Positions 45,633 to 54,088 of a stretch of DNA of 64,000 nucleotides are shown here, piece by piece; position 1 is the stretch's first letter; each line of letters starts with the position of its first letter. The translations under genes and the position numbers were made by a program. Location of the stretch: positions 60,363 through 124,362 of the forward strand of contig NZ_FOSE01000006.1 of the NCBI RefSeq assembly GCF_900114185.1, written 5' to 3'. Under the pieces are notes generated by a model. That model was not told the DNA's origin. It worked only from the letters and a program-made list of their open reading frames with translations, and did no database searches. The DNA is from Cellulomonas sp. KH9 (GTDB lineage Bacteria > Actinomycetota > Actinomycetes > Actinomycetales > Cellulomonadaceae).

Positions 45633-47189
45633 TCAGCCCGACGGACCCTCGACCAGCCGCACCCGCACGTCACGCTCGTCGTCGCCGGTCCGGACGCGCA
45701 GCACGACCGTGTCGCCCGGTGTGCGCGCGCGGATGGAGACGATGAGCTCCTCCGACGCGGTCACCGGTCGGCCGTCGATCGCGAGGATCACGTCGCCGCG
45801 GCGGATCCCCGCGACGTCGGCCGGACCGTCCTTGGTGACCGCCGACGTGTCCGGCGGGTCCTGCTCGAAGACGCGCACGCCCTCGCCGGAGTACTCCGGG
45901 TCCAGCAGCACACCGATCACCGGGTACGTGGCACGGCCGGTCTCGATGAGCTGCTCGGCCGTGCGACGCGCCTGGTTGGACGGGATCGCGAAGCCCAGGC
46001 CGATGCTGCCGACACCGGTGAGCCGGCCGGGCAGCTGGGCGATCGCCGAGTTGATGCCGACGACCTCCCCCCGGGCGTTGACCAGCGGGCCGCCGGAGTT
46101 GCCGGGGTTGATGGCCGCGTCCGTCTGGATCGCGTTGATGAAGGCGGTGTCCCCCGCGTCACCGGCCACGACCGGGCGGTTGAGCGCGCTGACGATGCCC
46201 GTGGTCACCGTGCCCACCAGCCCGAGCGGCGCACCGATCGCGACGACCGGGTCACCCACCACCACCGCGTCCGAGTCGCCGAGCGCCAGCGGGGTCAGGC
46301 CCGTCGCGTCGACCTTGACCACCGCGAGGTCGTAGTCGCCGGTCGCACCGACGACCGTGCCCGCCAGCTCCGTGCCGTCGGAGAACTGGACCACGAGCCC
46401 ACCGTCGGACGCACCGGCGACGACGTGGTTGTTGGTGAGGACGTACCCGTCCTGGCGCAGGACGAACCCGGAGCCGGAGCCGGAGCCGTCCGCGGTGGTC
46501 ACCTCGATGGAGACGACGCTGGGCAGCACCCCGGCCGCGATGCCCGCGGTCGAGCCGGGCTCGCGGTCGACGGGGACGCCGGGCTCGAGGACGACCGGCA
46601 GGCCGGCGTCGACACGGCGGCCGTCGTCCGGCAGCGCGCGGGCGCCGAGCAGGCCACCGGCGAACCCGGCGGCGAGCGACAGCGCGACGAGCGGGGCCAC
46701 CCAGGCCACCGAGAGCACCCGCCGCCGGCGACGACGCCGCGGGGCGTCGGGCAGCGGGGCGTCGGGCGGCGCGGCACCCGGCGGCGGACCGCCGTGGCCG
46801 GGGGCGCCGGGGAACCCGGGGACCAGCGGGACGGTGCCCGGCGCCGGGGCCGCACCGGGGTGGTCGCCGTGCGTGCGCGCCTGCCCCGTGCCCGGGACCG
46901 CACCGGTGACCGGGGCGCCCACGACGTCCGTCCGGCGGTACGACGACGGTGCGGCGAACAGCGGTGCGGGTGCGGCGGCCGGGGCCTCGGGGTGACGCGG
47001 GGACGCGGGCGCGACCGCCGGGGGCGCGGCGGGTGCCGCTTCCGCTGCGGCTGGCTGCGGGGCTCCGACGGGCTGCGGGGCCGCGACGGGCTGCGGGGCC
47101 GCGACGGCGACGGGCACGGCGGCGTCGCCGGGAGCCCCCGGGTCGGCGGCGGGCTCTGCGGCGCCGTACGGCGGCAGGCCGGCGGTCAC
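45633..47189 (-). CDS. htrA: HtrA/DegP-like membrane-anchored serine protease with PDZ domain
   Basis: 518 residues from the GTG at 47189, overlapping the anti-sigma stop by 4 nt. Residues 1-155 are a Pro/Ala-rich cytoplasmic tail with a PQPV-type repeat near 32-46, ending in seven consecutive Arg; 158-183 is a membrane helix. The trypsin-like domain has an intact triad His255 (TNNHVVAG), Asp287 (GDYDLAVVKV) and Ser365 (NPGNSGGP). The C-terminal PDZ (about 425-510) includes ADVAGIRRGDVILAIDGRP. It degrades or refolds damaged exported proteins outside the membrane and may process the linked anti-sigma factor, as reported for mycobacterial HtrA. Conserved cassette with sigE. Confidence 0.95.
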   Translation of the reverse strand: MTAGLPPYGAAEPAADPGAPGDAAVPVAVAAPQPVAAPQPVGAPQPAAAEAAPAAPPAVAPASPRHPEAPAAAPAPLFAAPSSYRRTDVVGAPVTGAVPGTGQARTHGDHPGAAPAPGTVPLVPGFPGAPGHGGPPPGAAPPDAPLPDAPRRRRRRRVLSVAWVAPLVALSLAAGFAGGLLGARALPDDGRRVDAGLPVVLEPGVPVDREPGSTAGIAAGVLPSVVSIEVTTADGSGSGSGFVLRQDGYVLTNNHVVAGASDGGLVVQFSDGTELAGTVVGATGDYDLAVVKVDATGLTPLALGDSDAVVVGDPVVAIGAPLGLVGTVTTGIVSALNRPVVAGDAGDTAFINAIQTDAAINPGNSGGPLVNARGEVVGINSAIAQLPGRLTGVGSIGLGFAIPSNQARRTAEQLIETGRATYPVIGVLLDPEYSGEGVRVFEQDPPDTSAVTKDGPADVAGIRRGDVILAIDGRPVTASEELIVSIRARTPGDTVVLRVRTGDDERDVRVRLVEGPSG

Positions 47190-48100
47190 GGGCGCTCCCA
47201 CACGGCCGAGACGGTCTGCCAGCCGCGGCCGATCCGTCCGGTCACCGTGTCGTCGTAGCCGCCGGACGGGAACGCGGCGACCAGGGCGTCGATGTCGCCG
47301 TCGTCCTGCGCGGCCACCACCTGCACGACCGTGGCCTCGGACTGCCACGCGACGTGCCACGGCTCGACGGACAGCACGTGCACCTGCCGGCCGCCGACCT
47401 CGCGCACGGGTGCCCCGGCGAGCCCGTCCGTGTCGAGGCGGCCCTGCTGCTCGGTGACGAGGAACGTCCCACCGGGGCACTCCACCTCGACCGAGAGCAC
47501 CTGCGGGCTGCCGGACGACCACGTGACGGCGCCGACGCTCCACCCCTCGGGGAGCGTCCCGGGGAAGGTCCACCCGTGCCCGCGCAACCAGGCGACGGTG
47601 TCGTCGTCGGCCGGGGACGTCCCGGCGGCGGGGCCGGCCGAGGAGTGCGCCAGCATGCCCAGCACCGCGGCGGGGTGCGACGTGGGCGTGACGACCGGCC
47701 GCTCCCCCAGCACGAACAACCCGGCGGCGACCGCACCCAGGCCCGCGACGGACCCGACCACGAGGCGCACCGGGGTGCGGCGGTTGACGACGTCGCCGCG
47801 CAGGGCGTGCGTCGCCGCGTGCGGCAGCGCCGCGCCACCCGCGACGGCGAACGGGTCGCGCGGCCCGGGCGCCGGCGGCACCGCCTGGGTCGACAGGGAG
47901 AGCAGACGGGCGGTGAGGTCCGCCGTCGGCACCACGGGGTCCTCGGCGGCCGCCGCGAGGGCGCGGCGTGCGTCCCGCGCCGCGGCGAGCTCCCGGGCGC
48001 ACGCCGCACACGTCGCGACGTGCGCGAGCGCGCGCTCGGTCGCTGCCGCGTCGAGCTGCCCGTCGACCAGCGCGCTGATGCGCGACCCGAGGTGCATCAC
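47186..48100 (-). CDS. rseA: Anti-sigma factor with zinc-binding (ZAS) N-terminus, RseA-like
   Basis: 304 residues. The GTG at 48100 overlaps the sigE stop by 4 nt; an ATG follows as the second codon. The anti-sigma ZAS motif is His27-x3-Cys31-x2-Cys34 (HVATCAAC), after the [13 protein letters not shown] helix that docks on sigma. A membrane helix ([20 protein letters not shown]) near 125-145 is followed by an extracytoplasmic domain of about 150 residues ending VWERP. It should hold SigE inactive until envelope or redox stress. M. tuberculosis RseA lacks such a long external domain, so the input signal may differ. Confidence 0.92.
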   Translation of the reverse strand: MMHLGSRISALVDGQLDAAATERALAHVATCAACARELAAARDARRALAAAAEDPVVPTADLTARLLSLSTQAVPPAPGPRDPFAVAGGAALPHAATHALRGDVVNRRTPVRLVVGSVAGLGAVAAGLFVLGERPVVTPTSHPAAVLGMLAHSSAGPAAGTSPADDDTVAWLRGHGWTFPGTLPEGWSVGAVTWSSGSPQVLSVEVECPGGTFLVTEQQGRLDTDGLAGAPVREVGGRQVHVLSVEPWHVAWQSEATVVQVVAAQDDGDIDALVAAFPSGGYDDTVTGRIGRGWQTVSAVWERP

Positions 48101-48687
48101 CGGACCACCTCCGCGGGGTCCGGCTGCGCGGCCGTGACGTCGGCGTGCCCGGCGACCTCGGCACGGCGGTGCTCCAGCGCCACGCGCAGGCGCGCCCGCG
48201 CGCGGTGGATCCGCGAGCGCACGGTGCCGAGCTTGATGCCGAGGGTCACCGCGATCTCCTCGTACGACAGGCCCTCGATGTCGCACAGCACCACCGCTGC
48301 GCGGTACTCGGGGGGCAGGTCGTCGAGCGCGCGCTGCACGTCGTGGTCGAGGTTGCCCGCCTCGAAGGCGCGCTCCGGCGTCGACAGCCGGTCCGGGGAC
48401 GTCCAGCGCTCGGTGTCGTCGCCGATCGGCTCGATGCGCACGCGCTGCCGGCGCCGCGCCTGGTCGAGGAAGAGGTTGGTGGTGATGCGGTGCAGCCAGC
48501 CCTCGAACGTGCCGGGGCTGTACGTGTGCAGCGACCGGAACACGCGCACGAACGTCTCCTGCGTGAGGTCCTCGGCGTCGTGCCGGTTGCCCGTCAGCCG
48601 GTAGGCGAGCCGGTACACGCGGCCGGAGTGCTCGCGGACGATCTCCTCCCACGACGGGGCCTGCCACTCGGGGGGCTGGGCACTCAT
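48097..48687 (-). CDS. sigE: ECF RNA polymerase sigma factor SigE
   Basis: 196 residues. Region 2 covers about 20-90 ([27 protein letters not shown], then [18 protein letters not shown]) and region 4 about 125-180 ([23 protein letters not shown]...[14 protein letters not shown]). It belongs to the SigE/SigH-like ECF group with a co-transcribed zinc anti-sigma gene. GAGGAG lies about 11 nt before the ATG at 48687. It probably directs envelope-stress genes, including htrA. I found no matching GGAAC...GTT autoregulated promoter upstream. The order sigE-rseA-htrA-tatB next to a divergent O-methyltransferase matches Rv1220c-Rv1224. Confidence 0.96.
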   Translation of the reverse strand: MSAQPPEWQAPSWEEIVREHSGRVYRLAYRLTGNRHDAEDLTQETFVRVFRSLHTYSPGTFEGWLHRITTNLFLDQARRRQRVRIEPIGDDTERWTSPDRLSTPERAFEAGNLDHDVQRALDDLPPEYRAAVVLCDIEGLSYEEIAVTLGIKLGTVRSRIHRARARLRVALEHRRAEVAGHADVTAAQPDPAEVVR

Positions 48688-48835
48688 CTACGGGCACTCT
48701 CCTCGGTCCGGGTGCTGGGCCTCAGTCTCCCAGGTCGCGGCAGCGTCCTCGACCCCTGTTCGTCGTGGGCGGAACCGCTCGGTGACGAGGCTGCGCCACG
48801 CGCACCGCGTCCGGCCACCGCCGACGCCGCGGGAC

Positions 48836-48841
48836 TACGCT
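48836..48841 (+). promoter_or_regulatory. Candidate -10 (TACGCT) of the O-methyltransferase gene
   Basis: TACGCT lies 47 nt before the proposed start at 48889, giving a leader of about 40 nt that carries the GAGGAGG ribosome-binding site. Confidence 0.5.
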
Positions 48842-48888
48842 GACCGGCAAGGACGAGCCCGCTCGGGGCCCGCGACGAGGAGGCCGTC

Positions 48889-49521
48889 ATCTCCACCGAC
48901 AAGGCGCAGAGCTGGGTGTACTGCGAGGAGTTCCTCGACGAGGACGACGTCCTGCTGCGGGCCCGCGAGCGTGCGTCCCACCTCGGGTGCACCCCCGTCC
49001 TGCCGGGTGCGGGCGCCGCGCTGCGCGTGCTCGCCGCGGCGGCGCAGGCACGGGCGGTCGTCGAGGTGGGCACGGGCGCCGGCGTCGGGTCGCTGTACCT
49101 GCTGCGGGGCATGCCGGCCGACGGCGTCCTGACGACGATCGACCTCGAGCTCGAGCACCAGCGCGCGGCGAAGGAGGCGTTCGCCGAGGAAGGCGTGCGC
49201 AGCACCCGCACGCGGGCCATCTCCGGTCGCGCGCTCGACGTGCTGCCGCGGCTCACGGACGGCGGCTACGACATGGTCGTGATCGACGCGGACGTCGAGA
49301 ACTACCCCGGGTACGTCGAGCAGGCCGTCCGCCTCCTGCGTCCCGGCGGCGTCCTGGCCGTGGACGACGCGCTGTGGCACGACCGCGTCGCCGACCCCGC
49401 CCGGCGCGACGAGGCCACGACGACCGTGCGCGACGTCGGGCGCCACGTCCGCGCGGACGACCGGCTGCTGCCGGCGCTGCTGCCCACGGGCGAGGGCCTG
49501 CTGGTGGCCGTCCGCCGCTGA
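48889..49521 (+). CDS. O-methyltransferase (Rv1220c-like), probable ATC start
   Basis: The enzyme core is clear: SAM motif VVEVGTGAGVGSLYLLRG, LTTIDLELEH, and YDMVVIDADVENYPGYVE with the metal-binding Asp of class I catechol-type O-methyltransferases. The first ATG/GTG in a suitable place is the GTG at 48916 (201 residues), but no ribosome-binding site precedes it. GAGGAGG sits 5 nt before an in-frame ATC at 48889, giving 210 residues beginning STDKAQSWVYCEEF after the initiator, consistent with homologues that have residues before the WVYCEE-type segment. I therefore favour the rare ATC start, with the GTG as alternative. Substrate unknown. Divergent from sigE. Confidence 0.85.
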   Translation: MSTDKAQSWVYCEEFLDEDDVLLRARERASHLGCTPVLPGAGAALRVLAAAAQARAVVEVGTGAGVGSLYLLRGMPADGVLTTIDLELEHQRAAKEAFAEEGVRSTRTRAISGRALDVLPRLTDGGYDMVVIDADVENYPGYVEQAVRLLRPGGVLAVDDALWHDRVADPARRDEATTTVRDVGRHVRADDRLLPALLPTGEGLLVAVRR

Positions 49522-49551
49522 GGCGTCGAGCGTGCGCCGACGGCCCCTTCG

Positions 49552-49722
49552 TCAGCGCACGACCACCCGCAGCGCTGCCGAGCACCGGCGCATCACCTCG
49601 CCGGCGTCGGCCCCGGGGTCCGCGTGGACGAGCTCGCTCCAGCGGTCCCAGGACACCTTCCACATCGTGGCGGCCACCTCGGACAGCAGCCGCACGACCA
49701 GCGGGTCGGGCTGGTCGAGCAC
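49552..49722 (-). CDS. Putative 56-residue hypothetical protein (start uncertain)
   Basis: A minus-strand frame with strongly protein-like content: VLDQPDPLVVRLLSEV, then MWKVSWDRWSELVHADPG and a C-terminal MRRCSAALRVVVR before the TGA at 49552-49554. Three Trp in a row of amphipathic helices and high G/C at third positions argue for real coding. The frame is open further upstream (to about 49,790) but with no ATG and no ribosome-binding site, so the GTG at 49722 is a guess. It lies downstream of pepA beyond a strong hairpin, and could be an independent small gene or a remnant. I recognise no family. Confidence 0.35.
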   Translation of the reverse strand: MLDQPDPLVVRLLSEVAATMWKVSWDRWSELVHADPGADAGEVMRRCSAALRVVVR

Positions 49723-49820
49723 GGCGGTGAGACGCGCGCGCAGCCGCCCCGCGGGCCCGCCGCAGGCCGACGCGGGGGACGACGTCGAGCAGCTGGTCGG
49801 CGCGAGCGCCTGACCCCGGA

Positions 49821-49862
49821 CACGACGGTGCCGCCGACCCTGGGGTCGGCGGCACCGTCGTG
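49821..49862 (-). terminator. 20-bp perfect hairpin terminator after pepA
   Basis: Arms of 20 nt (starting CACGACGGTGCC) are exact complements with only 2 nt between them, so the loop must open slightly. It begins 8 nt past the pepA stop and is the longest perfect stem in the window. Confidence 0.85.
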
Positions 49863-49869
49863 CTCACAG

Positions 49870-51474
49870 TCAGTCCAGCGCGGAGAGGTACTCCAGCAGC
49901 AGCCGGGCGCCGTAGCCGGTCGCACCCTCGGTGACCTCGTGCTTGTCGGAGGTCGAGCGCGCGGGACCGGCGATGTCGAGGTGCGCCCACCGGCGCTGCC
50001 CGACGAACCGGCGCAGGAACAACGCGGCGGTGATGGACCCGCCACCGATCCGGCGGTCCTCGGGGACGTGGCGCAGGTCCGCGACCGACGAGCGCACGGC
50101 CTCCTCGTACTCCGCGACCAGCGGCATGTGCCACACGAGCTCACCGGTGCGCTCCCCGGCGGCCGAGAGGCCCGCGACCAGCGCGTCGTCCGTGCCGTAG
50201 AGGGCCGCGTGCTGACGGCCCAGACCCAGCGTCGCCGCACCCGTGAGCGTCGCGACGTCGATGAGCACGTCCGGGTCGAGGGTCGCGTCGGCCCAGGCCA
50301 GGGCGTCGGCGAGGACGAGACGCCCCTCGGCGTCGGTGTTCGCGATCTCGACGGTCGTGCCGCCGTGGATCGTCACCACGTCACCCGGCCGGTACGACGC
50401 CGCGCCCACGTGGTTCTCCGCCAGCGGGAGCACGGCCGTGACCCGGTGCGGCACCTGCGCCTGCGCCGCGGCGAGCACCGTGGCGAGGGCGACGGCCGAT
50501 CCCGCCATGTCGGTCTTCATGGGCACCATGGCCTCGCGGGGCTTGATCGACAGGCCCCCCGTGTCGTAGGTGATGCCCTTGCCGACCACGACGACGTGGC
50601 GGCCGTCGCCGCCGGCCGGCGTGTACGAGACGCGGACGAGCCGGGGCGAGGAGGCGGACCCGGCGCCGACGGCCAGGATCCCGCCGAACCCGCCGGCGGC
50701 GAGCTCGCGCGGCCCCAGGACCTCGACGTCCAGACCGGCCTTCGACGCGAGGTGCCGGGCGCGGTCGGCCATCCACGCGGGGTTCTTGACGTTCGACGGC
50801 GTGTTCGCCAGGTCCCGGACCAGCCACGTCGCGGCGGCGCCGGTCGCGGCGGTCGTGACCGCCTCCCGCACCGCGGGGCCGTCGCGGCCCAGCAGCACCA
50901 GGTCGGCGGGTGCCTGCGCGGGGGACGCAGGCTCCGCGGCGATGCGCGGCAGGGTGTAGGCCGCCAGCAGGTAGCCCTCGGCCACGGCGCGCGCGGCACG
51001 TGCGGCAGCGGCGTCGTCGTCATGGGTCTGCGCGCCGACGGTCGCGGCGACGCGCCGCAGGCCGCGGGTCGCCCGGGCCAGCGCGGCACCGGCACGGCGC
51101 AGCGCCGTGGGGCTCTCGTCCCCCACGCCGACGAGGACGATGCGCGGCGGCAGCCCCGCCCAGGGCAGCACCACGGAGGAGCCGACGGGCAGCGGCAGGT
51201 GGACGGTGAAGGCCTCACCGGCCGCACCGGTGAGGCCGGCGCGCTCGGCCAGCTCGGCCAGGTCGATGCCGTACCGGGCAGCGGCCTGGGGCGTGCCGGA
51301 GCGTGGCTGCAGGGCGTCGTCGCCCGGACGCCGCGGGGCCACCTGCACCGCGACCGCGTCGACCGACCCGTCCGCGAGGATCGGGGAGTCGACGACGGTC
51401 GCCGCGTGCAGGTCGACGGTCGGAGGCGTGCGCGGCGCGGTCCGCGGGGCCACGCCGGTGGTGCGGGCGCTCAT
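49870..51474 (-). CDS. pepA: Leucyl aminopeptidase (M17)
   Basis: 534 residues. The M17 two-metal site is complete: GKGITYDTGGLSIKP (Lys, Asp), MKTDMAGSA (Asp) and the NTDAEGRLVLADAL signature (Asp, Glu, Arg). The N-terminal macro-like domain spans about 1-180. It is a cytosolic hexameric aminopeptidase removing N-terminal residues in peptide turnover. It starts 11 nt after the DUF3117 gene on the same strand, probably in one transcript, and ends at a 20-bp hairpin. Confidence 0.96.
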   Translation of the reverse strand: MSARTTGVAPRTAPRTPPTVDLHAATVVDSPILADGSVDAVAVQVAPRRPGDDALQPRSGTPQAAARYGIDLAELAERAGLTGAAGEAFTVHLPLPVGSSVVLPWAGLPPRIVLVGVGDESPTALRRAGAALARATRGLRRVAATVGAQTHDDDAAAARAARAVAEGYLLAAYTLPRIAAEPASPAQAPADLVLLGRDGPAVREAVTTAATGAAATWLVRDLANTPSNVKNPAWMADRARHLASKAGLDVEVLGPRELAAGGFGGILAVGAGSASSPRLVRVSYTPAGGDGRHVVVVGKGITYDTGGLSIKPREAMVPMKTDMAGSAVALATVLAAAQAQVPHRVTAVLPLAENHVGAASYRPGDVVTIHGGTTVEIANTDAEGRLVLADALAWADATLDPDVLIDVATLTGAATLGLGRQHAALYGTDDALVAGLSAAGERTGELVWHMPLVAEYEEAVRSSVADLRHVPEDRRIGGGSITAALFLRRFVGQRRWAHLDIAGPARSTSDKHEVTEGATGYGARLLLEYLSALD

Positions 51475-51484
51475 CCGCAGGTCG

Positions 51485-51652
51485 TCAGCCGACGACGGAG
51501 GTGAGGGCCTCGCCCAGCTCGGCGGCCTCGGTCGCGTTCAGCTCGACCACCAGCCGTCCGCCGCCCTCGAGCGGGACGCGCATGACGATGCCGCGACCCT
51601 CCTTGGTCACCTCGAGCGGTCCGTCGCCGGTCCTCGGCTTCATCGCGGCCAT
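51485..51652 (-). CDS. DUF3117 protein (Rv1211-like), 55 residues
   Basis: A complete 55-residue DUF3117 protein: it begins MAAMKPRTGDGPLEVTKEGR and ends LGEALTSVVG, matching the near-invariant actinobacterial family that includes Rv1211. AAGGAG lies 8 nt before the ATG at 51652. The family is tiny, highly conserved and of unknown function; it has been studied as a calcium-binding (calmodulin-like) protein in mycobacteria. The 5' leader of about 85 nt contains a prominent inverted repeat. It is followed 11 nt later by pepA. Confidence 0.93.
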   Translation of the reverse strand: MAAMKPRTGDGPLEVTKEGRGIVMRVPLEGGGRLVVELNATEAAELGEALTSVVG

Positions 51653-51708
51653 CCGGGCCTCTCCTTCGCCTCGTACGTTGCCGGCCCGGCGCGCTGCCGG
51701 GTCGCCCC

Positions 51709-51748
51709 GACAACCGCCTGATCTGCCGGTTGTCCACCGGACATCCTA
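51709..51748 (-). promoter_or_regulatory. DUF3117 promoter -10 and adjacent inverted repeat
   Basis: On the minus strand TAGGAT (51748-51743) is a good -10. Directly downstream, GACAACCG and CGGTTGTC (51709-51734) are 8-bp perfect arms 10 bp apart, which would sit at the 5' end of the transcript as an operator or RNA hairpin. A second inverted repeat, CCGGT-5-ACCGG (51726-51740), overlaps it. Confidence 0.5.
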
Positions 51749-51794
51749 GTTCACCGCACGAGGACGCCGCCCGGGTGCGGGCGGCACGAACGGG

Positions 51795-53165
51795 TCACGG
51801 TGGCCAGTCGCCGGCCGGGTTGGACTCCCACATCTGCCGGATCCAGAGGGCCTGCAGCGCCAGCATGACGACGAGCACCGCCACGAACCAGGTGCGCCGC
51901 GCCCACGGCGGGCGCCGGACCGCCCCGGCGGTGACCGCTCCCAGCGGGAAGGCGAGCAGCAGGAAACGGGCCAGGCTCGACCCGGGCTCGATGACCGCGA
52001 CGATGTAGAGCACGTACGCGGCCGACCACGCGTGGAGCTCGGGGCCCAGCCGCCACGCGGCCGGCACGAGCAGGACGGCCGCCATGAGGCCGAACCCGGC
52101 GACCATGGCCGGCACGGCCCACTCCCCGAGCCAGAACTGCGGGACGTACGTCCACCCGAGGAAGGGCGTGACCTCCCGCACGCCGCGCCAGGCCTCCTGC
52201 GTCTGCAGGTACCCGTCCGGCACACCGGTCGCCCACCCGCAGATCGCGGGCCACGCGACGCCGGACACCCCCGCGGCCAGCGTCAGCCCGAGCAGACCCA
52301 CGGCGTCGCGCGGGCCGAGGTCGTCCTCACCGCGCCGCGCGCGCCACCAGCGGGCCGCCGCGTGCACCACGACCACCGCGACCATGGGCAGGGCCACGGC
52401 GCGGGCGAAGCCGAGCGCCACGACGGCGACCGCCGCCCAGCCGTACCTGCGCCGCACGATCAGCAGCAGCGACGTCGCCACCAGCAGCAGCGCGGTGGAC
52501 TCGGTGTACGCCACCTGCAGGACGGCCGCGGACGGGAACGCGCAGACCAGCGCGACCGTCGCCAGCGGCAGCCCGGGGCGGGCCGCGACCGCGCGCGGTG
52601 CGCCGACCCGGACGACCTCGTGCACGACGAGCATCGCCGCGGCCCCCAGCACGAGCGCCACCGTGGGGGCGACCGCCACCCACGAGCCGCCCGTCAGCGT
52701 CATGACGGTCCGCACGAGCATGGGGTACAGCGGGAAGAAGGCCCACGGGTTCTGCTGCACCAGGCCCTGGTCGTCGCGGGGCAGCTCGGCCGGGTAGCCG
52801 CTGTCGGCGATCTGCTGGTACCACCCGGCGTCGAAGGGCACCGCGACGAACAGCTGGTACGGCGGGTCGCCCGCGGTCCACGACGTGGGCTTCTGGACGG
52901 TGGCCGTCACGAGGAACGCGACCGCGGCGAGCAGGCGCGACGCACCCCAGACCAGCAGGACGTGCACCCACCAGGGCCACGCCCGCACCCGTCCGGCGAG
53001 GCGGTGGACCGGTCCCTCGGCACGCCGGGGCGCTGCGGCCGCGACACCCTCGGCGTTCTCGGCGTTCTCGGCGTCCGCGGCGTCGGGCGTGGCCACGGTG
53101 CCCGGCGTCCCGCCGGCCGGGGTCCGGGCCGCGGGCGTCCCGCCCGCGGGGGTCGCGGGGCTCAC
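51795..53165 (-). CDS. PIG-V-like integral membrane mannosyltransferase
   Basis: 456 residues with about 10-12 hydrophobic helices. The GT-C signature region after helix 1 reads FDAGWYQQIADSGYP, matching the WDxxWYxxIAxxGY loop of the PIG-V (GPI mannosyltransferase 2) family, with NPWAFFPLYPML nearby. Such enzymes transfer mannose from polyprenol-phosphate-mannose on the outer membrane face, for example in lipoglycan or protein O-mannosylation pathways. The N-terminal 60 residues are Thr/Pro/Ala-rich with a short AENAENAEG repeat and probably cytoplasmic. The GTG at 53165 overlaps the stop of the folP2-like gene by 4 nt. Acceptor unknown. Confidence 0.88.
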   Translation of the reverse strand: MSPATPAGGTPAARTPAGGTPGTVATPDAADAENAENAEGVAAAAPRRAEGPVHRLAGRVRAWPWWVHVLLVWGASRLLAAVAFLVTATVQKPTSWTAGDPPYQLFVAVPFDAGWYQQIADSGYPAELPRDDQGLVQQNPWAFFPLYPMLVRTVMTLTGGSWVAVAPTVALVLGAAAMLVVHEVVRVGAPRAVAARPGLPLATVALVCAFPSAAVLQVAYTESTALLLVATSLLLIVRRRYGWAAVAVVALGFARAVALPMVAVVVVHAAARWWRARRGEDDLGPRDAVGLLGLTLAAGVSGVAWPAICGWATGVPDGYLQTQEAWRGVREVTPFLGWTYVPQFWLGEWAVPAMVAGFGLMAAVLLVPAAWRLGPELHAWSAAYVLYIVAVIEPGSSLARFLLLAFPLGAVTAGAVRRPPWARRTWFVAVLVVMLALQALWIRQMWESNPAGDWPP

Positions 53166-54088
53166 AGCAGCCCTCGCAGCGCCCGCAGCGGTGCGCGCTC
53201 GCCGCGGATCGCGGCGACCATGTCGAGCGCCCGCCGGGTCGCGGCGACGTCGTGCACCCGGAAGACCCGGGCACCGAGCCAGGCCGCCACCGCCGTCGCC
53301 GCCAACGTGCCCTCGAGCCTGTCCTCGGGCGGGAGGTCCAGGGTCTCGCCCACCACGTCCTTGCGTGAGATCGCCACGAGGACAGGGTGCCCGATCCGGA
53401 CGAGTTTCGGGGTGTTTCTCAGCAGGTGCAACGAGTGCCAGGTCGTCTTGCCGAAGTCGAGCGTCGCGTCGAGGAGCACGGAGGCGGGGTCCACGCCCAG
53501 CGCCACGGCCCGGGCGGCCGCAGCCGTCACCGTCCGCTCGACGTCCGCGACGACGCCGTCGAGCGGGTCGGCGCCGTCCGGCGCGGGGTAGGTGACACGG
53601 AAGGGGTCGCTGCGGGGGGTCGCACCACCGGTGTGCGAGCACACGACTCCCAGCCCGCGCTCGGCGGCGACCTCGACCAGGGCCGGGTCGTGACCCGCCC
53701 AGGTGTCGTTGAGCAGGTCGGCGCCGGCGTCCGCCGCGGCCCGTGCGACGCCCGCACGCCAGGTGTCGACGCTCACGAGCAGGTCCGGGTGCCGGTCACG
53801 GACGCGCTCGACGACCGGCAGCACGCGGGCGATCTCCTCGGCCTCGTCGACGACGGGCCCGCGACCGGCACGCACACCGCCCACGTCCAGGACGTCGGCA
53901 CCCTCGGCCACGGCGCGGTCGACGGCGGCGTCGACCGCATCCGCCCCGTGGCGCGCCGCGGCGTAGAAGGAGTCGGGGGTGCGGTTGACGACCGCCATGA
54001 CCACGGGGTGGTCGACGCCGAACGTCCGACCCCGCAGCCGCAGCGGCGCTGCGCCGGCCGGGACGCCGGGCAGGGGCGGCTCGGTCAC
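53162..54088 (-). CDS. folP2: Dihydropteroate synthase-like protein, FolP2 type
   Basis: 308 residues from the GTG at 54088 (a GTG at 54091 is next to it; 54088 overlaps the LOG stop as GTGA). The TIM barrel of dihydropteroate synthase is recognisable: VNRTPDSFY, SVDTWRAGVARAA, DATLDFGK and SRKDVVGE. However the pterin/pABA loop that normally reads GGESTRPG is GGVRAGRGP, and the segment normally ending in MH is CSHTGG. These changes match mycobacterial FolP2 (Rv1207), reported not to have dihydropteroate synthase activity, and the neighbourhood (LOG, dapD/dapE, DUF3117) is the same. The true function is unknown; do not treat it as the sulfonamide target without test. Confidence 0.9.
   Translation of the reverse strand: MTEPPLPGVPAGAAPLRLRGRTFGVDHPVVMAVVNRTPDSFYAAARHGADAVDAAVDRAVAEGADVLDVGGVRAGRGPVVDEAEEIARVLPVVERVRDRHPDLLVSVDTWRAGVARAAADAGADLLNDTWAGHDPALVEVAAERGLGVVCSHTGGATPRSDPFRVTYPAPDGADPLDGVVADVERTVTAAAARAVALGVDPASVLLDATLDFGKTTWHSLHLLRNTPKLVRIGHPVLVAISRKDVVGETLDLPPEDRLEGTLAATAVAAWLGARVFRVHDVAATRRALDMVAAIRGERAPLRALRGLL

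Noticed and set aside
48688..48888. ECF-type autoregulated sigE promoter (GGAAC...GTT)
   Set aside because: A GGAACC occurs at 48769 but on the plus strand and without a partner -10 at the right distance; nothing convincing was seen on the sigE strand.
53162..54088. Canonical dihydropteroate synthase and sulfonamide target
   Set aside because: Key loop residues differ and the gene context matches the inactive FolP2 group.
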